The notes below the pieces were generated by a model. It was given only the letters and a program-made list of their open reading frames with translations. It was not told the origin of the DNA and made no database searches. Positions 33,688 through 41,084 of a stretch of 55,976 bases of DNA are shown piece by piece. The translations under genes were made by a program, and so were the position numbers. Within the stretch, counting starts at the first letter, position 1. Each line of letters starts with the position of its first letter. The DNA is from DATLYB01 sp964502525 (lineage in GTDB: Bacteria; Bacteroidota; Bacteroidia; Chitinophagales; CAIOSU01): positions 1-55,976 of the forward strand of contig CAZCXH010000011.1 in NCBI GenBank assembly GCA_964502525.1, read 5' to 3'.

Positions 33688-35089
33688 AGAAGTTATCAGT
33701 TATCGGTTATCGGTTATCGGCAAAGGGGATGTACGACAAATTTTCCCACCCCCTGATTCCCCCACTAGGGGGACAGGCAGCGCGCGTGGCGCCTCCCTTG
33801 AGGGAGGTTTGGAGGGTGAGCCTCTGCGAAAATTTGTTAGTCAGACTTTAATGCTTCCCCTTGCAGTGTTTTTTATTTTCCTTTCATCCCTCACCGCGCA
33901 AGACCGCTCTAAGCTTGAAAAAGAGCGCAAGAAACTTGAGCAGGAAATAGAGTTCACGCGGAAACTGCTGCAGGAAACCAGTGAGAGCAAAGCGCATTCG
34001 CTCAGCCAGTTGGAAACGCTCCGCAAGCAAGTACAGTTGCGCGAGAAGGTCATTGGCAATATCAACAAGGAAATGGCGATGATTGGCGACCAGTTAGACG
34101 AAACCAGTTCCATCATCAGGGCGCTCGAAAAAGATTTACAGGAAATGAAGGGTGAATATGCCGGGATGCTTTATAATATGTATAAGAACAGGTCTGCCCT
34201 CAACCAGCTTATCTTTCTCTTCAACGCAAAAGGGTTCAATGACGCTTTTGCGAGGGTGCGCTATCTCCAGCAGTTCGGTGAGTTCCGGAAGAAGCAGGCG
34301 CAGCTCATTGAAGAAACCAAGGAAACGCTGGAACGAAAAAAGCAGGAGCAGGTGGGCAGAAGGGCCGAGAAGAAAAAGCTGCTCAATGACGAAGAGGCGC
34401 AGCGCGGGAAATTGGCAGAGGAGATGATGGAAGTGGACAAGATGATCGCCTCGCTGAAGCAGCAGGAAAGGAAACTCAACCAGGACATTCAGAAAAAAAA
34501 GCAGGATGCTGATTTGCTGAGCAGGAAAATCGAGGAACTGATCTTGAAGGAAATTGAAGCGGCTAAGAAAAAAGCCGAGGAGGAAGCCGCTGCAAAGGCG
34601 AAAACAGCAGCAAAACCAACGGCTAAAACCAGCGTACTTTCCGCAACACCGGAGGCGGCAAAGCTTTCGGCTGACTTCGCCAGCAACCAGGGCAGGCTGC
34701 CCTGGCCGGTTGAGCAAGGCATTGTTTCGGAGTCGTTCGGAACACACCCGCATCCCGTGCTGAAGTATGTTACCGTAGTCAACAACGGCATTGACATCAA
34801 AACAAAGGAAAACGCCCAGGTACGCTCCTTGTTCCAGGGAATGGTGGTGACGGTGATGTACAACCCCGGGTTTCAGCGCGCGGTGATGGTGCGCCACGGG
34901 GAATACTTCACGGTTTATTCCAACCTGAAGGAAGTTTTGGTAAGTTCAGGAGATGAGATAACCACTAAGCAGCCGCTTGGCTTGGTTCATACCGATGAAG
35001 GAGACGGCTCCTCGAAAGTGCACCTCGAAATCTGGAAGAGCACTCAGAAACTGAACCCCGCGTTGTGGATATATCCCAACAATCAGTAA
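33680..35089 (+). CDS. EnvC-like M23 murein hydrolase activator, coiled coil
   Basis: A 412-469 residue periplasmic protein. After the signal peptide (R-K-F-V-S-Q-T-L-M-L-P-L-A-V-F-F through L-T-A-Q) comes a long coiled coil of about 200 residues, rich in Lys and Glu, then an Ala/Lys linker and a C-terminal LytM/M23 domain. The domain's zinc ligands look degenerate: N-N-G-I-D-I replaces H-x-G-x-D and K-V-H-L-E replaces H-L-H-F-E. This matches EnvC-type activators that switch on amidases instead of cutting murein. ATG 33680 overlaps the DUF4292 stop by 8 bases, as expected in this operon, but two repeats would then be translated before the signal peptide. ATG 33851 gives a shorter product starting inside the signal peptide. 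Confidence 0.87.
   Translation: MNKEVISYRLSVIGKGDVRQIFPPPDSPTRGTGSARGASLEGGLEGEPLRKFVSQTLMLPLAVFFIFLSSLTAQDRSKLEKERKKLEQEIEFTRKLLQETSESKAHSLSQLETLRKQVQLREKVIGNINKEMAMIGDQLDETSSIIRALEKDLQEMKGEYAGMLYNMYKNRSALNQLIFLFNAKGFNDAFARVRYLQQFGEFRKKQAQLIEETKETLERKKQEQVGRRAEKKKLLNDEEAQRGKLAEEMMEVDKMIASLKQQERKLNQDIQKKKQDADLLSRKIEELILKEIEAAKKKAEEEAAAKAKTAAKPTAKTSVLSATPEAAKLSADFASNQGRLPWPVEQGIVSESFGTHPHPVLKYVTVVNNGIDIKTKENAQVRSLFQGMVVTVMYNPGFQRAVMVRHGEYFTVYSNLKEVLVSSGDEITTKQPLGLVHTDEGDGSSKVHLEIWKSTQKLNPALWIYPNNQ
33692..33719 (+). repeat. GTTATCR heptad array
   Basis: Four units, GTTATCA, GTTATCG, GTTATCG and GTTATCG, lie just after ATG 33680. They are in frame with the M23 gene, reading V-I-S-Y-R-L-S-V-I-G. 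Confidence 0.8.
33736..33837. repeat. 102-bp palindromic element with ACAAATTTTC ends
   Basis: ACAAATTTTC (33736-33745) and GAAAATTTGT (33828-33837) are perfect 10-bp inverted ends. Inside are two hairpins, CCCCCACTAGGGGG and CCTCCCTTGAGGGAGG. The whole unit contains no stop in the M23 frame, so it may be translated as G-T-G-S-A-R-G-A-S-L-E-G-G-L. It has no transposase. Confidence 0.75.
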
Positions 35090-35094
35090 CTTTG
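35063..35094 (+). promoter_or_regulatory. Promoter before tatA (TTG-N21-TAACTTTG)
   Basis: TTG at 35063-35065 and a perfect TAnnTTTG at 35087-35094 (TAACTTTG) are 21 bases apart. This is a good match to the Bacteroidota consensus. The tatA ATG at 35114 lies 19 bases beyond. It suggests tatA-gatA can be transcribed separately from the upstream cluster. Confidence 0.6.
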
Positions 35095-35113
35095 CTTTAA
35101 AATTCATAGTAAA

Positions 35114-35317
35114 ATGTTCGGTCTCGGAACACCTGAAATTATTTTGATTGTGCTTGCAGTGGTGCTGCTTTTCGGGGGAAAGAAAATACCCGAACTGATG
35201 CGCGGCATCGGCAAGGGCATCCGCGAATTCAATGCTGCCAAAAACAACATCGAAACCGAAATCAAAGAGGGGATGAAAGATGACGGGACTAAGGTGAAAC
35301 TGGAAGAAAAGAAGTAA
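35114..35317 (+). CDS. tatA: Twin-arginine translocase TatA/E
   Basis: A 67-residue protein forming the pore subunit of the Tat system that exports folded proteins. Its start M-F-G-L-G-T-P-E-I-I-L-I-V-L-A-V-V-L-L-F-G-G-K-K-I-P-E-L gives the single TM helix, the F-G hinge and the amphipathic helix entrance. G-I-G-K-G-I-R-E-F follows, then a charged tail. TatC is not in this window. A promoter-like TAACTTTG lies just upstream, and a GCAGTN array separates it from gatA. Confidence 0.95.
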   Translation: MFGLGTPEIILIVLAVVLLFGGKKIPELMRGIGKGIREFNAAKNNIETEIKEGMKDDGTKVKLEEKK

Positions 35318-35329
35318 ACCCTCCAAGCA

Positions 35330-35356
35330 GCAGTCGGCAGTGGCAGTTGGCAGTGA
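35330..35356 (+). repeat. GCAGTNG array over the gatA start
   Basis: Units GCAGTCG, GCAGTG, GCAGTTG and GCAGTGA (7, 6, 7, 7 bases) span the only plausible start of gatA (GTG 35340). Confidence 0.7.
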
Positions 35357-36806
35357 CAAAGAATTTCTCCGCGCAGCCGGTGCAAACCGCCAGCCAATCA
35401 CGCATATTCAGCAAGAGATATCCTCGGGCGGTGCCTCGTGCGGTGAAATCGTTCAGGATTTTCTGGACAACATTCACAAGCTATCTCACCTTAATGCCTT
35501 CCTCGAAGTATTTGAAACGGAGGCAAAGGAACGCGCGGCACAGATTGACGCGAAAATAAAATCAGGCAAAGCGGGCAAGTTGCATGGCATGGTGGTGGGG
35601 CTGAAAGACAATATCTGCTACAAGAATCACCGGGTTTCCGCATCCTCAAAAATTCTCGATGGATTTGTTTCCGTTTACAGCGCTACGGCAGTGGAGCGGC
35701 TGCTTGCAGAAGACGCCATCATCATCGGCAGGCTGAACTGCGATGAGTTCGGCATGGGTTCCACGAACGAAAACTCTGCTTTCGGACCTGTTCTGAATTT
35801 TTATGATACCGGGAAAGTGGCGGGCGGCTCATCCGGAGGAAGCGCAGTGGCTGTGCAGGCAGGCTTGTGTCATGCCGCGCTCGGTTCCGATACGGGTGGC
35901 TCCGTTCGCGCTCCGGCATCATTCTGCGGAGTGGTGGGTTTAAAACCTACCTACGGCCGTGTTTCGCGCCACGGCTTGATTGCCTACGCCTCATCATTCG
36001 ACCAAATTGGGGCGCTCACATCCAATGTTGATGATACGGTTTTGCTGCTCGAAGTGATTTCTGGCAGCGATGATTTCGACAGCACTGCATCGCGCGAAGC
36101 AGGCACCCTGAGCGGAGTAGAAGGGTGGCGCGAGGGCGAATCCTCTGTTGCTTACATCAAACAAACCCTAAATCACCCCGGACTTGACGCTGAAATAAAA
36201 TCACGCATTGAACAAATTATTGATGCACTGAAAGCAAAGGGAGTTTCGGTCAGCGAAGTCGAATTTCCCGTGCTCGATTATATCGTTCCCGCCTACTACA
36301 TCCTCACCACCGCTGAAGCATCGAGCAACCTCTCTCGCTATGACGGGATGCGCTATGGCTATCGAAGCAGGAATGGCGATGATTTGGAGTCGGTTTACAA
36401 AAAATCACGCACCGAAGCATTCGGAAAGGAAGTGCAGCGCAGGATCATGCTGGGCACCTTCGTTTTGAGTGCAGGCTATCAGGATGCTTATTACACCAAA
36501 GCTCAGCGCGTGCGCAGGATCATCAAGCAAGCTACCGATGATATTCTATCGAAACACGACTTCATCATCATGCCCACCACACCGGGCACGGCTTTCGCGC
36601 TGGGAGAGAAAATGAAAAACCCGCTGGAGATGTACCTCGCTGATATCTACACCGTGCAGGCAAATCTTGCGGGAGTGCCTGCCATCTCATTGCCGCTCGG
36701 CAAGCACTCCAACGGAATGCCTTTCGGGGTGCAGGTGATGGCGGGAATGTTCCGGGAAGGGAAGATGCTGGAGTTTGCGAAATCATTGATGACGCCATCT
36801 GAATGA
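35340..36806 (+). CDS. gatA: Glutamyl/aspartyl-tRNA amidotransferase subunit A
   Basis: A 488-residue amidase subunit of GatCAB, which converts Glu-tRNA(Gln) or Asp-tRNA(Asn) to Gln or Asn-tRNA. The catalytic Lys lies in G-L-K-D-N-I (about residue 88). The Ser-rich core A-G-G-S-S-G-G-S-A-V-A-V-Q-A-G and G-S-D-T-G-G-S-V-R-A-P carries the Ser-cisSer-Lys triad. D-D-I-L-S-K-H-D-F-I-I-M-P-T-T-P-G-T-A-F is the conserved C-terminal segment. GTG 35340 is inside a repeat array; no ATG exists before I-T-H-I-Q-Q-E-I, where homology starts. gatB and gatC are not nearby. Confidence 0.95.
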   Translation: MAVGSDKEFLRAAGANRQPITHIQQEISSGGASCGEIVQDFLDNIHKLSHLNAFLEVFETEAKERAAQIDAKIKSGKAGKLHGMVVGLKDNICYKNHRVSASSKILDGFVSVYSATAVERLLAEDAIIIGRLNCDEFGMGSTNENSAFGPVLNFYDTGKVAGGSSGGSAVAVQAGLCHAALGSDTGGSVRAPASFCGVVGLKPTYGRVSRHGLIAYASSFDQIGALTSNVDDTVLLLEVISGSDDFDSTASREAGTLSGVEGWREGESSVAYIKQTLNHPGLDAEIKSRIEQIIDALKAKGVSVSEVEFPVLDYIVPAYYILTTAEASSNLSRYDGMRYGYRSRNGDDLESVYKKSRTEAFGKEVQRRIMLGTFVLSAGYQDAYYTKAQRVRRIIKQATDDILSKHDFIIMPTTPGTAFALGEKMKNPLEMYLADIYTVQANLAGVPAISLPLGKHSNGMPFGVQVMAGMFREGKMLEFAKSLMTPSE

Positions 36807-36878
36807 ATGAGTACCACAGTTGACCAATATTCTCACAAAACGAATGGAATACCCGATGCAGTTGGCCAATAATCATTA

Positions 36879-36970
36879 GGGCAGTTCTAAAAATTCTACC
36901 ACTTACTCCCTCTCTCTTTCTGGAGGGGGAAGGGGTGAGGCGATAAAAAGAGCAATTTTTAGAACTGCTC
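36879..36970. mobile_element. MITE-like palindromic element, copy 2 (intergenic)
   Basis: GGGCAGTTCTAAAAATT (36879-36895) and AATTTTTAGAACTGCTC (36954-36970, one mismatch) bound a 92-bp unit. Its core resembles copy 1 (CTACC, CCCTCTC, GGAGG, AAGGGGTGAGGCG, AAAAGAGC). CATTA occurs directly outside both ends (36874-36878 and 36970-36974), a likely 5-bp target duplication. It sits between the gatA and sod stop codons. Confidence 0.85.
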
Positions 36971-37059
36971 ATTATCAATTAAAGCAAATAAAAAACATTA
37001 ATATCTTGTATTATTCGACTGACAAGCGATTGCGATAACGTAATAAAATCGAAGGAAAA

Positions 37060-37668
37060 TTACCTGGCAGCTTTATACCTTCTTGCAACTTCTTCCCAGT
37101 CAACCACGTTCCACCATGCTGCGATGTAGTCAGGTCGCCTGTTCTGGTATTTCAAATAGTATGCGTGTTCCCACACGTCAATGCCGAGGATAGGTTTGAA
37201 TTTTGTTGGTGCCACATCCATCAGTCCATTATCCTGGTTGGGAGCGGAGGCAACCAGCAGGTTGCCATCCTGAATACCGAGCCATGCCCAGCCTGAACCA
37301 AACTGTGTTTTTGCTGCGGTAGAGAATTCGCCTTTGAAGCTGTCAAAAGCCCCAAACTTCTTGTTGATGGCATCAGCCAGCTCGCCTGTTGGCTCGCCAC
37401 CGCCTTTGGGCGACATCACCTCCCAGAACAGGCTGTGATTCCAGAAACCACCACCGTTGTTGCGAACGGCAGGTTTGTTGATCTTGCCGATATTGGCAAG
37501 TATCTCTTCAATCGTTTTGTTTCCGAAACCGGTGCCTTCAAGCGCGGCATTCAGGTTATCGGCATAAGCCTGGTGGTGTTTGGTGTAATGGATTTCCATG
37601 GTCCTCGCGTCAATATGAGGCTCGAGGGCATCGTAAGCGTATTTCAATTTTGGAAGCGTGAAAGCCAT
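37060..37668 (-). CDS. Iron/manganese superoxide dismutase
   Basis: A 202-residue enzyme that disproportionates superoxide to oxygen and hydrogen peroxide. Metal ligands are His27 (I-H-Y-T-K-H-H-Q-A-Y), a His in G-F-W-N-H-S-L-F-W, and the Asp and His of the signature D-V-W-E-H-A-Y-Y-L-K-Y. The G-S-G-W-A-W-L-G motif is intact. Fe or Mn use is not certain from sequence, so sodA versus sodB is not assigned. There is no signal peptide, so it is cytosolic. It is monocistronic, with a small repeat region upstream. Confidence 0.96.
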   Translation of the reverse strand: MAFTLPKLKYAYDALEPHIDARTMEIHYTKHHQAYADNLNAALEGTGFGNKTIEEILANIGKINKPAVRNNGGGFWNHSLFWEVMSPKGGGEPTGELADAINKKFGAFDSFKGEFSTAAKTQFGSGWAWLGIQDGNLLVASAPNQDNGLMDVAPTKFKPILGIDVWEHAYYLKYQNRRPDYIAAWWNVVDWEEVARRYKAAR

Positions 37669-37718
37669 AGTTGCAGTTTTTTTTGGTTATAGAATCTGAG
37701 GACTAAAATACAATTTCT

Positions 37719-37754
37719 AATTACGAATGACAAAATTACGAATGTCGAATTTGG
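37719..37754 (-). repeat. AATNNNN heptad array upstream of sod
   Basis: Units AATTACG, AATGACA, (A)AATTACG, AATGTCG and AATTTGG occupy the region 50-85 bases upstream of the sod start. The first two units recur as a pair. Confidence 0.6.
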
Positions 37755-37930
37755 ATTACTGAGAAATCAAAAGAAACCTTCATGAACCGGAAATTTTCTC
37801 GAACCATTATTGTCCAACCATCGGGCTTTTTATTAAGATATACCAAGAATAGTCGAATTTCCGAAGGAAAGAGGCATACTCTTGGTTAATACCGAACATT
37901 CTTCAGTTCAAATGTCCGAAAACCTGAGTT

Positions 37931-37950
37931 GTTTTGGTATAATCCAAAAC
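37931..37950. repeat. GTTTTGG-TATAAT-CCAAAAC palindrome
   Basis: Seven-base perfect arms (37931-37937 and 37944-37950) surround TATAAT. It directly adjoins the phasin terminator and may be part of a compound terminator. Confidence 0.5.
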
Positions 37951-37951
37951 A

Positions 37952-37989
37952 AAAAAGCCGCCTCATTTTTCAGTTTGAGACGGCTTTTG
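37952..37989 (-). terminator. Intrinsic-type terminator of the phasin-like gene
   Basis: AAAGCCGCCTCA and TGAGACGGCTTT form a 12-bp stem with one mismatch. The A-rich run at 37950-37955 reads as a U-tract on the minus strand. It lies about 17 bases after the phasin-like stop codon. Confidence 0.7.
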
Positions 37990-38005
37990 CTGAATCTGTG
38001 TGGCT

Positions 38006-38332
38006 TTACGCCATAGCCTTTTCCTTCTTCGTTGAGTGCGGAGTCTTCCCAAGCTTGGTTTCGAGGTCGGTCACTTTCCTCTTCAGCTTATCCAACTCTT
38101 CTTCATCACTCCTTTCGGAAACGCCAATCTTTTGCGAAAGCTCCTTTACTCTTACTTCGAATTCTTCCTTCGCTGTTTCGGCTTTTTCAATCCACTCGTC
38201 AACGAGCTTTTTGCCTTCAGTTCCGGAAATCTTGCCTTTATCCACCAGGTCGTGAACGGTCTTGGTGAATTTTTCAGAAGTGTCGGCAACGAGGTCCACT
38301 CCTGCGTAGAGAAATTTTTTCAATGGATCCAT
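38006..38332 (-). CDS. Phasin-like coiled-coil protein
   Basis: A 108-residue, highly charged helical protein. F-L-Y-A-G-V-D-L-V-A-D-T-S-E-K-F-T-K-T-V-H-D-L-V-D-K-G-K-I-S resembles the N-terminus of PhaF/PhaI-type polyhydroxyalkanoate granule-associated regulators (phasins). A C-terminal helix of K-R-K-V-T-D-L-E-T-K-L-G type suggests coiled-coil oligomerisation. Bacteroidota often carry such proteins without PHA synthase, so the granule role is uncertain. The distant PHB-depolymerase-like esterase at 8 kb is secreted and not clearly linked. Confidence 0.75.
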   Translation of the reverse strand: MDPLKKFLYAGVDLVADTSEKFTKTVHDLVDKGKISGTEGKKLVDEWIEKAETAKEEFEVRVKELSQKIGVSERSDEEELDKLKRKVTDLETKLGKTPHSTKKEKAMA

Positions 38333-38372
38333 GAGAAACGGTTTATTGGGTTAAAAAATGGTTTACTGACGG

Positions 38373-38380
38373 CAAATATA
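38373..38380 (-). promoter_or_regulatory. -7 element TATATTTG before the phasin-like gene
   Basis: A perfect TAnnTTTG on the minus strand lies about 40 bases upstream of the start at 38332. No -33 match was recognised at the expected spacing. Confidence 0.5.
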
Positions 38381-38622
38381 ATGTCACTAATCATGCCATC
38401 ATAAGTTTTGGTGAAATTTATTTCTGGCTTAATACCCCTGCTGAAAAATTGGCTTAATGAAATCTTTTTTTGGCAGTTATGTCATAGATTGACTGACAGT
38501 TTGCTATACCATTGGATTTCCGTACATTTATCGGGCAATTCCCGCTCAGAGTCCTTTGTCAGAAAGAATTTGAACCACACGGGCTAAAGTATTATTTTAC
38601 CATAGCCCTATTTCAGAAGACA

Positions 38623-39570
38623 ATGAAAAACATCGAGTTGAGAAGCAAAGACCGGGTGTTCAATTCCGTTCAGGAATATTTTGAGTTCATCACCCATGAA
38701 CTGGGCTATCCTCCGCTTTACAAATATTTCACCGAAGATTGGGTGGAGTCGGACGGCATCAGGCTGCATCTCGACATCTATGAAGCAGACAAATCGGCCC
38801 CAACCCTGGTGTTCATCCCCGGAACTGCAATCTATGCCCTGTGCTATGGAGAGTTTCTGTACAAACTTGGGCAGCATGGATATAATATAGTAGGGCTTGA
38901 CCCGCGTGGTCACGGCAGAAGCGATGGAACGAGAGGCGATTACACTCTCCCTGAGCTGATGACTGATATCGGCAATACCATCACCTATGCTATCAACAGG
39001 TTTAACGATCAGGTGTCGCTTGTGGGCAGCAGCCAGGGCGGCATCCTGTCATTTTATATGGCAGCTAAGGATGAGCGGATTAAATCGGTGGTATGTCAAA
39101 ACATTGCCGACCTCTCGGCTCCCGAAACGCTCAAGCTCGTGAAGTACCCTAACCTTACAAAGCTTCTTCGACCCTTGTTGATGAATCTTGGAAATGGAAA
39201 AAGCCAGATGCCGGTCACCTCTTATATTGACCTTGAAAAAATCAAAGTGAGTTATTTCGGCAATGCCAAAGTGTTTATGGAAACCGACCCGCTGGCGTTA
39301 AGGTCTATCTCGCTTCGCGCCCTCCGGTCGCTGGCATCATCGCCCCTGCCGTTGCCTGCAGGGGAAATTAAAGTGCCCGTGATGGTGATTACGGGAACGG
39401 CTGACACTATCTTCCCCGTGAGCTACACGCAGTGGCTCTATGACAAGCTTATCTGCAAAAAAAGGCTGCAACTCTATGAGGGCCTCGACCATGCCATGCT
39501 TCATGAAAACGTGGATACGGTGCTGCCTCCTGTTCTCGAGTGGCTGAGCGAGATACATGGCAGGCGCTGA
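38623..39570 (+). CDS. Alpha/beta hydrolase (serine hydrolase)
   Basis: A 315-residue cytosolic alpha/beta hydrolase. The strand T-L-V-F-I-P-G-T leads to the oxyanion hole, and G-L-D-P-R-G-H-G-R-S-D-G is the usual helix entry. The nucleophile elbow is G-S-S-Q-G-G. The acid is in T-G-T-A-D-T-I-F-P and the His in G-L-D-H-A-M-L-H-E. It resembles monoacylglycerol-lipase or lysophospholipase-like proteins, but the substrate is unknown. ATG 38623 is used because the upstream in-frame extension to 38512 shows no conservation. The gap before it (38333-38622) holds only the phasin promoter. Confidence 0.85.
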   Translation: MKNIELRSKDRVFNSVQEYFEFITHELGYPPLYKYFTEDWVESDGIRLHLDIYEADKSAPTLVFIPGTAIYALCYGEFLYKLGQHGYNIVGLDPRGHGRSDGTRGDYTLPELMTDIGNTITYAINRFNDQVSLVGSSQGGILSFYMAAKDERIKSVVCQNIADLSAPETLKLVKYPNLTKLLRPLLMNLGNGKSQMPVTSYIDLEKIKVSYFGNAKVFMETDPLALRSISLRALRSLASSPLPLPAGEIKVPVMVITGTADTIFPVSYTQWLYDKLICKKRLQLYEGLDHAMLHENVDTVLPPVLEWLSEIHGRR

Positions 39571-39694
39571 GCACCACCTGGCACTACTCTCTGCCATTTC
39601 AAAAACAAATTGACCCGGCTCTCCGTAAAAGCATTCACATTATTTCGTTCTTTTTAGATTCCAAGAAATTTTACTAACCAAAACGTCTGGATTT

Positions 39695-41044
39695 ATGAGG
39701 GGATTGATTACGCGGGGAAAGACGATAGGCATTGTCATTTCCTTACTTGCTGCAAGTGTAGTGTGCATCGGGCAAACGCCACCGGTGCAGATTTTGAAAG
39801 ACCATACTTTTTCAACCAATGTCGGTGATTATGATGCTTTGCAGATTAATCCATCGAACATTGCGGCTCATTGGCGCCCCGACAAGCGGGTGTCGTTCGG
39901 ATTGTTTTCAACCAACTTAACGCTGTTCTCACGCGGGATAAAAACCGACCTCTTGCATGGTGGCGGCATGGAAAGACTGAGCGAAGTAGGTCATTGGGCA
40001 GACGAAATCCTTGTTGAACGCAACGCTGTCAATTTGGAAAATACGCTTCTCGGCATCAACGTGAATACCAAGCGGGTGGGTTGCTTTGCCTTCAGTTGGC
40101 GGAGTAATGTTTTTATGGAAACCGAGATCAACGGTGTGCTCGAAGATATTGATTTTGAAGGGGCTGACTTCGACAACATAGGCGACATTATCATGCAAAC
40201 CATGGAGGATAATAACGGGGTGCTTGAAAAGGGTGATCCGAGTTACGTCAGGATGAATATGGTTACCGAATTCAATCTTGGATACAGTCGTAAAGTGTGG
40301 AGCCACAAAACCAAAAAGATCAGGGTTTTGGGTGGCGGAAACCTGAAATATCTGCTTGGCTATGCCGACATCGGGCTTGAGTTTAACGGGCAGGAGGTGG
40401 CAGGGTATTATGCCCTTTCATCGCTGCTGCCGGAAGGTTGGGAAGATGAAAACATCATCTCGCAAAGCCAGAGCGACAAAAAATTCGGACACGGCTTTGG
40501 CGGTAGCGTAGGCGGCTCGTTGATATACGATAAGTGGAGAGCTGGATTATCATTTATTGACATCGGCTTCATGAAGTGGCCCACAAGGAGCATTTACATC
40601 ACCCAGCAGGATGTGGTGATGGAAGCGCTCACGGAGGAGGATATGGAAAAAGCAGTGAATGACGTGCTCACCAATTCGCAGCGCAATGAAAAAGGTATGG
40701 AATGGCTGCCCGCCAAGATGGTGATGGGAGGGAGCTACCGGCTACATCAATATGTCAGCTTCTACATGGACTTCGTCACACCGATTGTTCATTCTCCAAA
40801 GGGCATGACCAATCCAACGTTGGGTGGCGGAGCCTGGGTGTCGCTGAAAGATATCTTGACATTGAGAACAGGCGCCACTTTGGTAACGAAAAGGACGGTT
40901 ACGATGCCTCTGTACGTGTGCCTGTTTGGGGGGAAAAACAAATCATTTGAAATGGGAGTCGGCACAACCGATTTCATCAGTTTCTTCAAGCCGACACGGG
41001 AATACATGAACGTGCAAACCGCTATGATGAAATTTCACTTCTAA
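39695..41044 (+). CDS. DUF5723-like outer-membrane protein
   Basis: A 449-residue exported protein. The signal peptide (I-V-I-S-L-L-A-A-S-V-V-C-I-G-Q) is followed by a pattern of amphipathic strands, with N-P-S-N-I-A near residue 52 and a final M-K-F-H-F. This fits the DUF5723 group of Bacteroidota barrel proteins, some linked to the T9SS. The family call is from resemblance and may be wrong. A strong bidirectional hairpin follows its stop. Confidence 0.7.
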   Translation: MRGLITRGKTIGIVISLLAASVVCIGQTPPVQILKDHTFSTNVGDYDALQINPSNIAAHWRPDKRVSFGLFSTNLTLFSRGIKTDLLHGGGMERLSEVGHWADEILVERNAVNLENTLLGINVNTKRVGCFAFSWRSNVFMETEINGVLEDIDFEGADFDNIGDIIMQTMEDNNGVLEKGDPSYVRMNMVTEFNLGYSRKVWSHKTKKIRVLGGGNLKYLLGYADIGLEFNGQEVAGYYALSSLLPEGWEDENIISQSQSDKKFGHGFGGSVGGSLIYDKWRAGLSFIDIGFMKWPTRSIYITQQDVVMEALTEEDMEKAVNDVLTNSQRNEKGMEWLPAKMVMGGSYRLHQYVSFYMDFVTPIVHSPKGMTNPTLGGGAWVSLKDILTLRTGATLVTKRTVTMPLYVCLFGGKNKSFEMGVGTTDFISFFKPTREYMNVQTAMMKFHF

Positions 41045-41051
41045 AATTATT

Positions 41052-41084
41052 AAACCTGACAGGTTTTAGAAACCTGTCAGGTTT
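41052..41084. terminator. Bidirectional hairpin AAACCTGACAGGTTT
   Basis: AAACCTGACAGGTTT (41052-41066) and AAACCTGTCAGGTTT (41070-41084) form a perfect 15-bp stem with a TAG loop. A and T runs on both sides make it a terminator for both convergent genes, the DUF5723-like gene and the T9SS type A gene at 41083. Confidence 0.85.

Larger units (their letters stand above)
37669..38005. other. Intergenic region between sod and the phasin-like gene
   Basis: No gene was found. It holds an AATTACG/AATGACA-type heptad array (37719-37754), a TTTTGG-TATAAT-CCAAAA palindrome and a terminator-like hairpin. Both flanking genes are on the minus strand. Confidence 0.6.

Noticed and set aside
34136..34897. 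253-residue minus-strand frame opposite the EnvC-like gene
   Set aside because: It is an antisense shadow of a Lys/Glu-rich coiled coil, giving a Leu/Phe-rich product that mimics a membrane protein.
38512..38622. In-frame N-terminal extension of the alpha/beta hydrolase
   Set aside because: The fold is complete from ATG 38623, and the extra residues are unlike any hydrolase leader.
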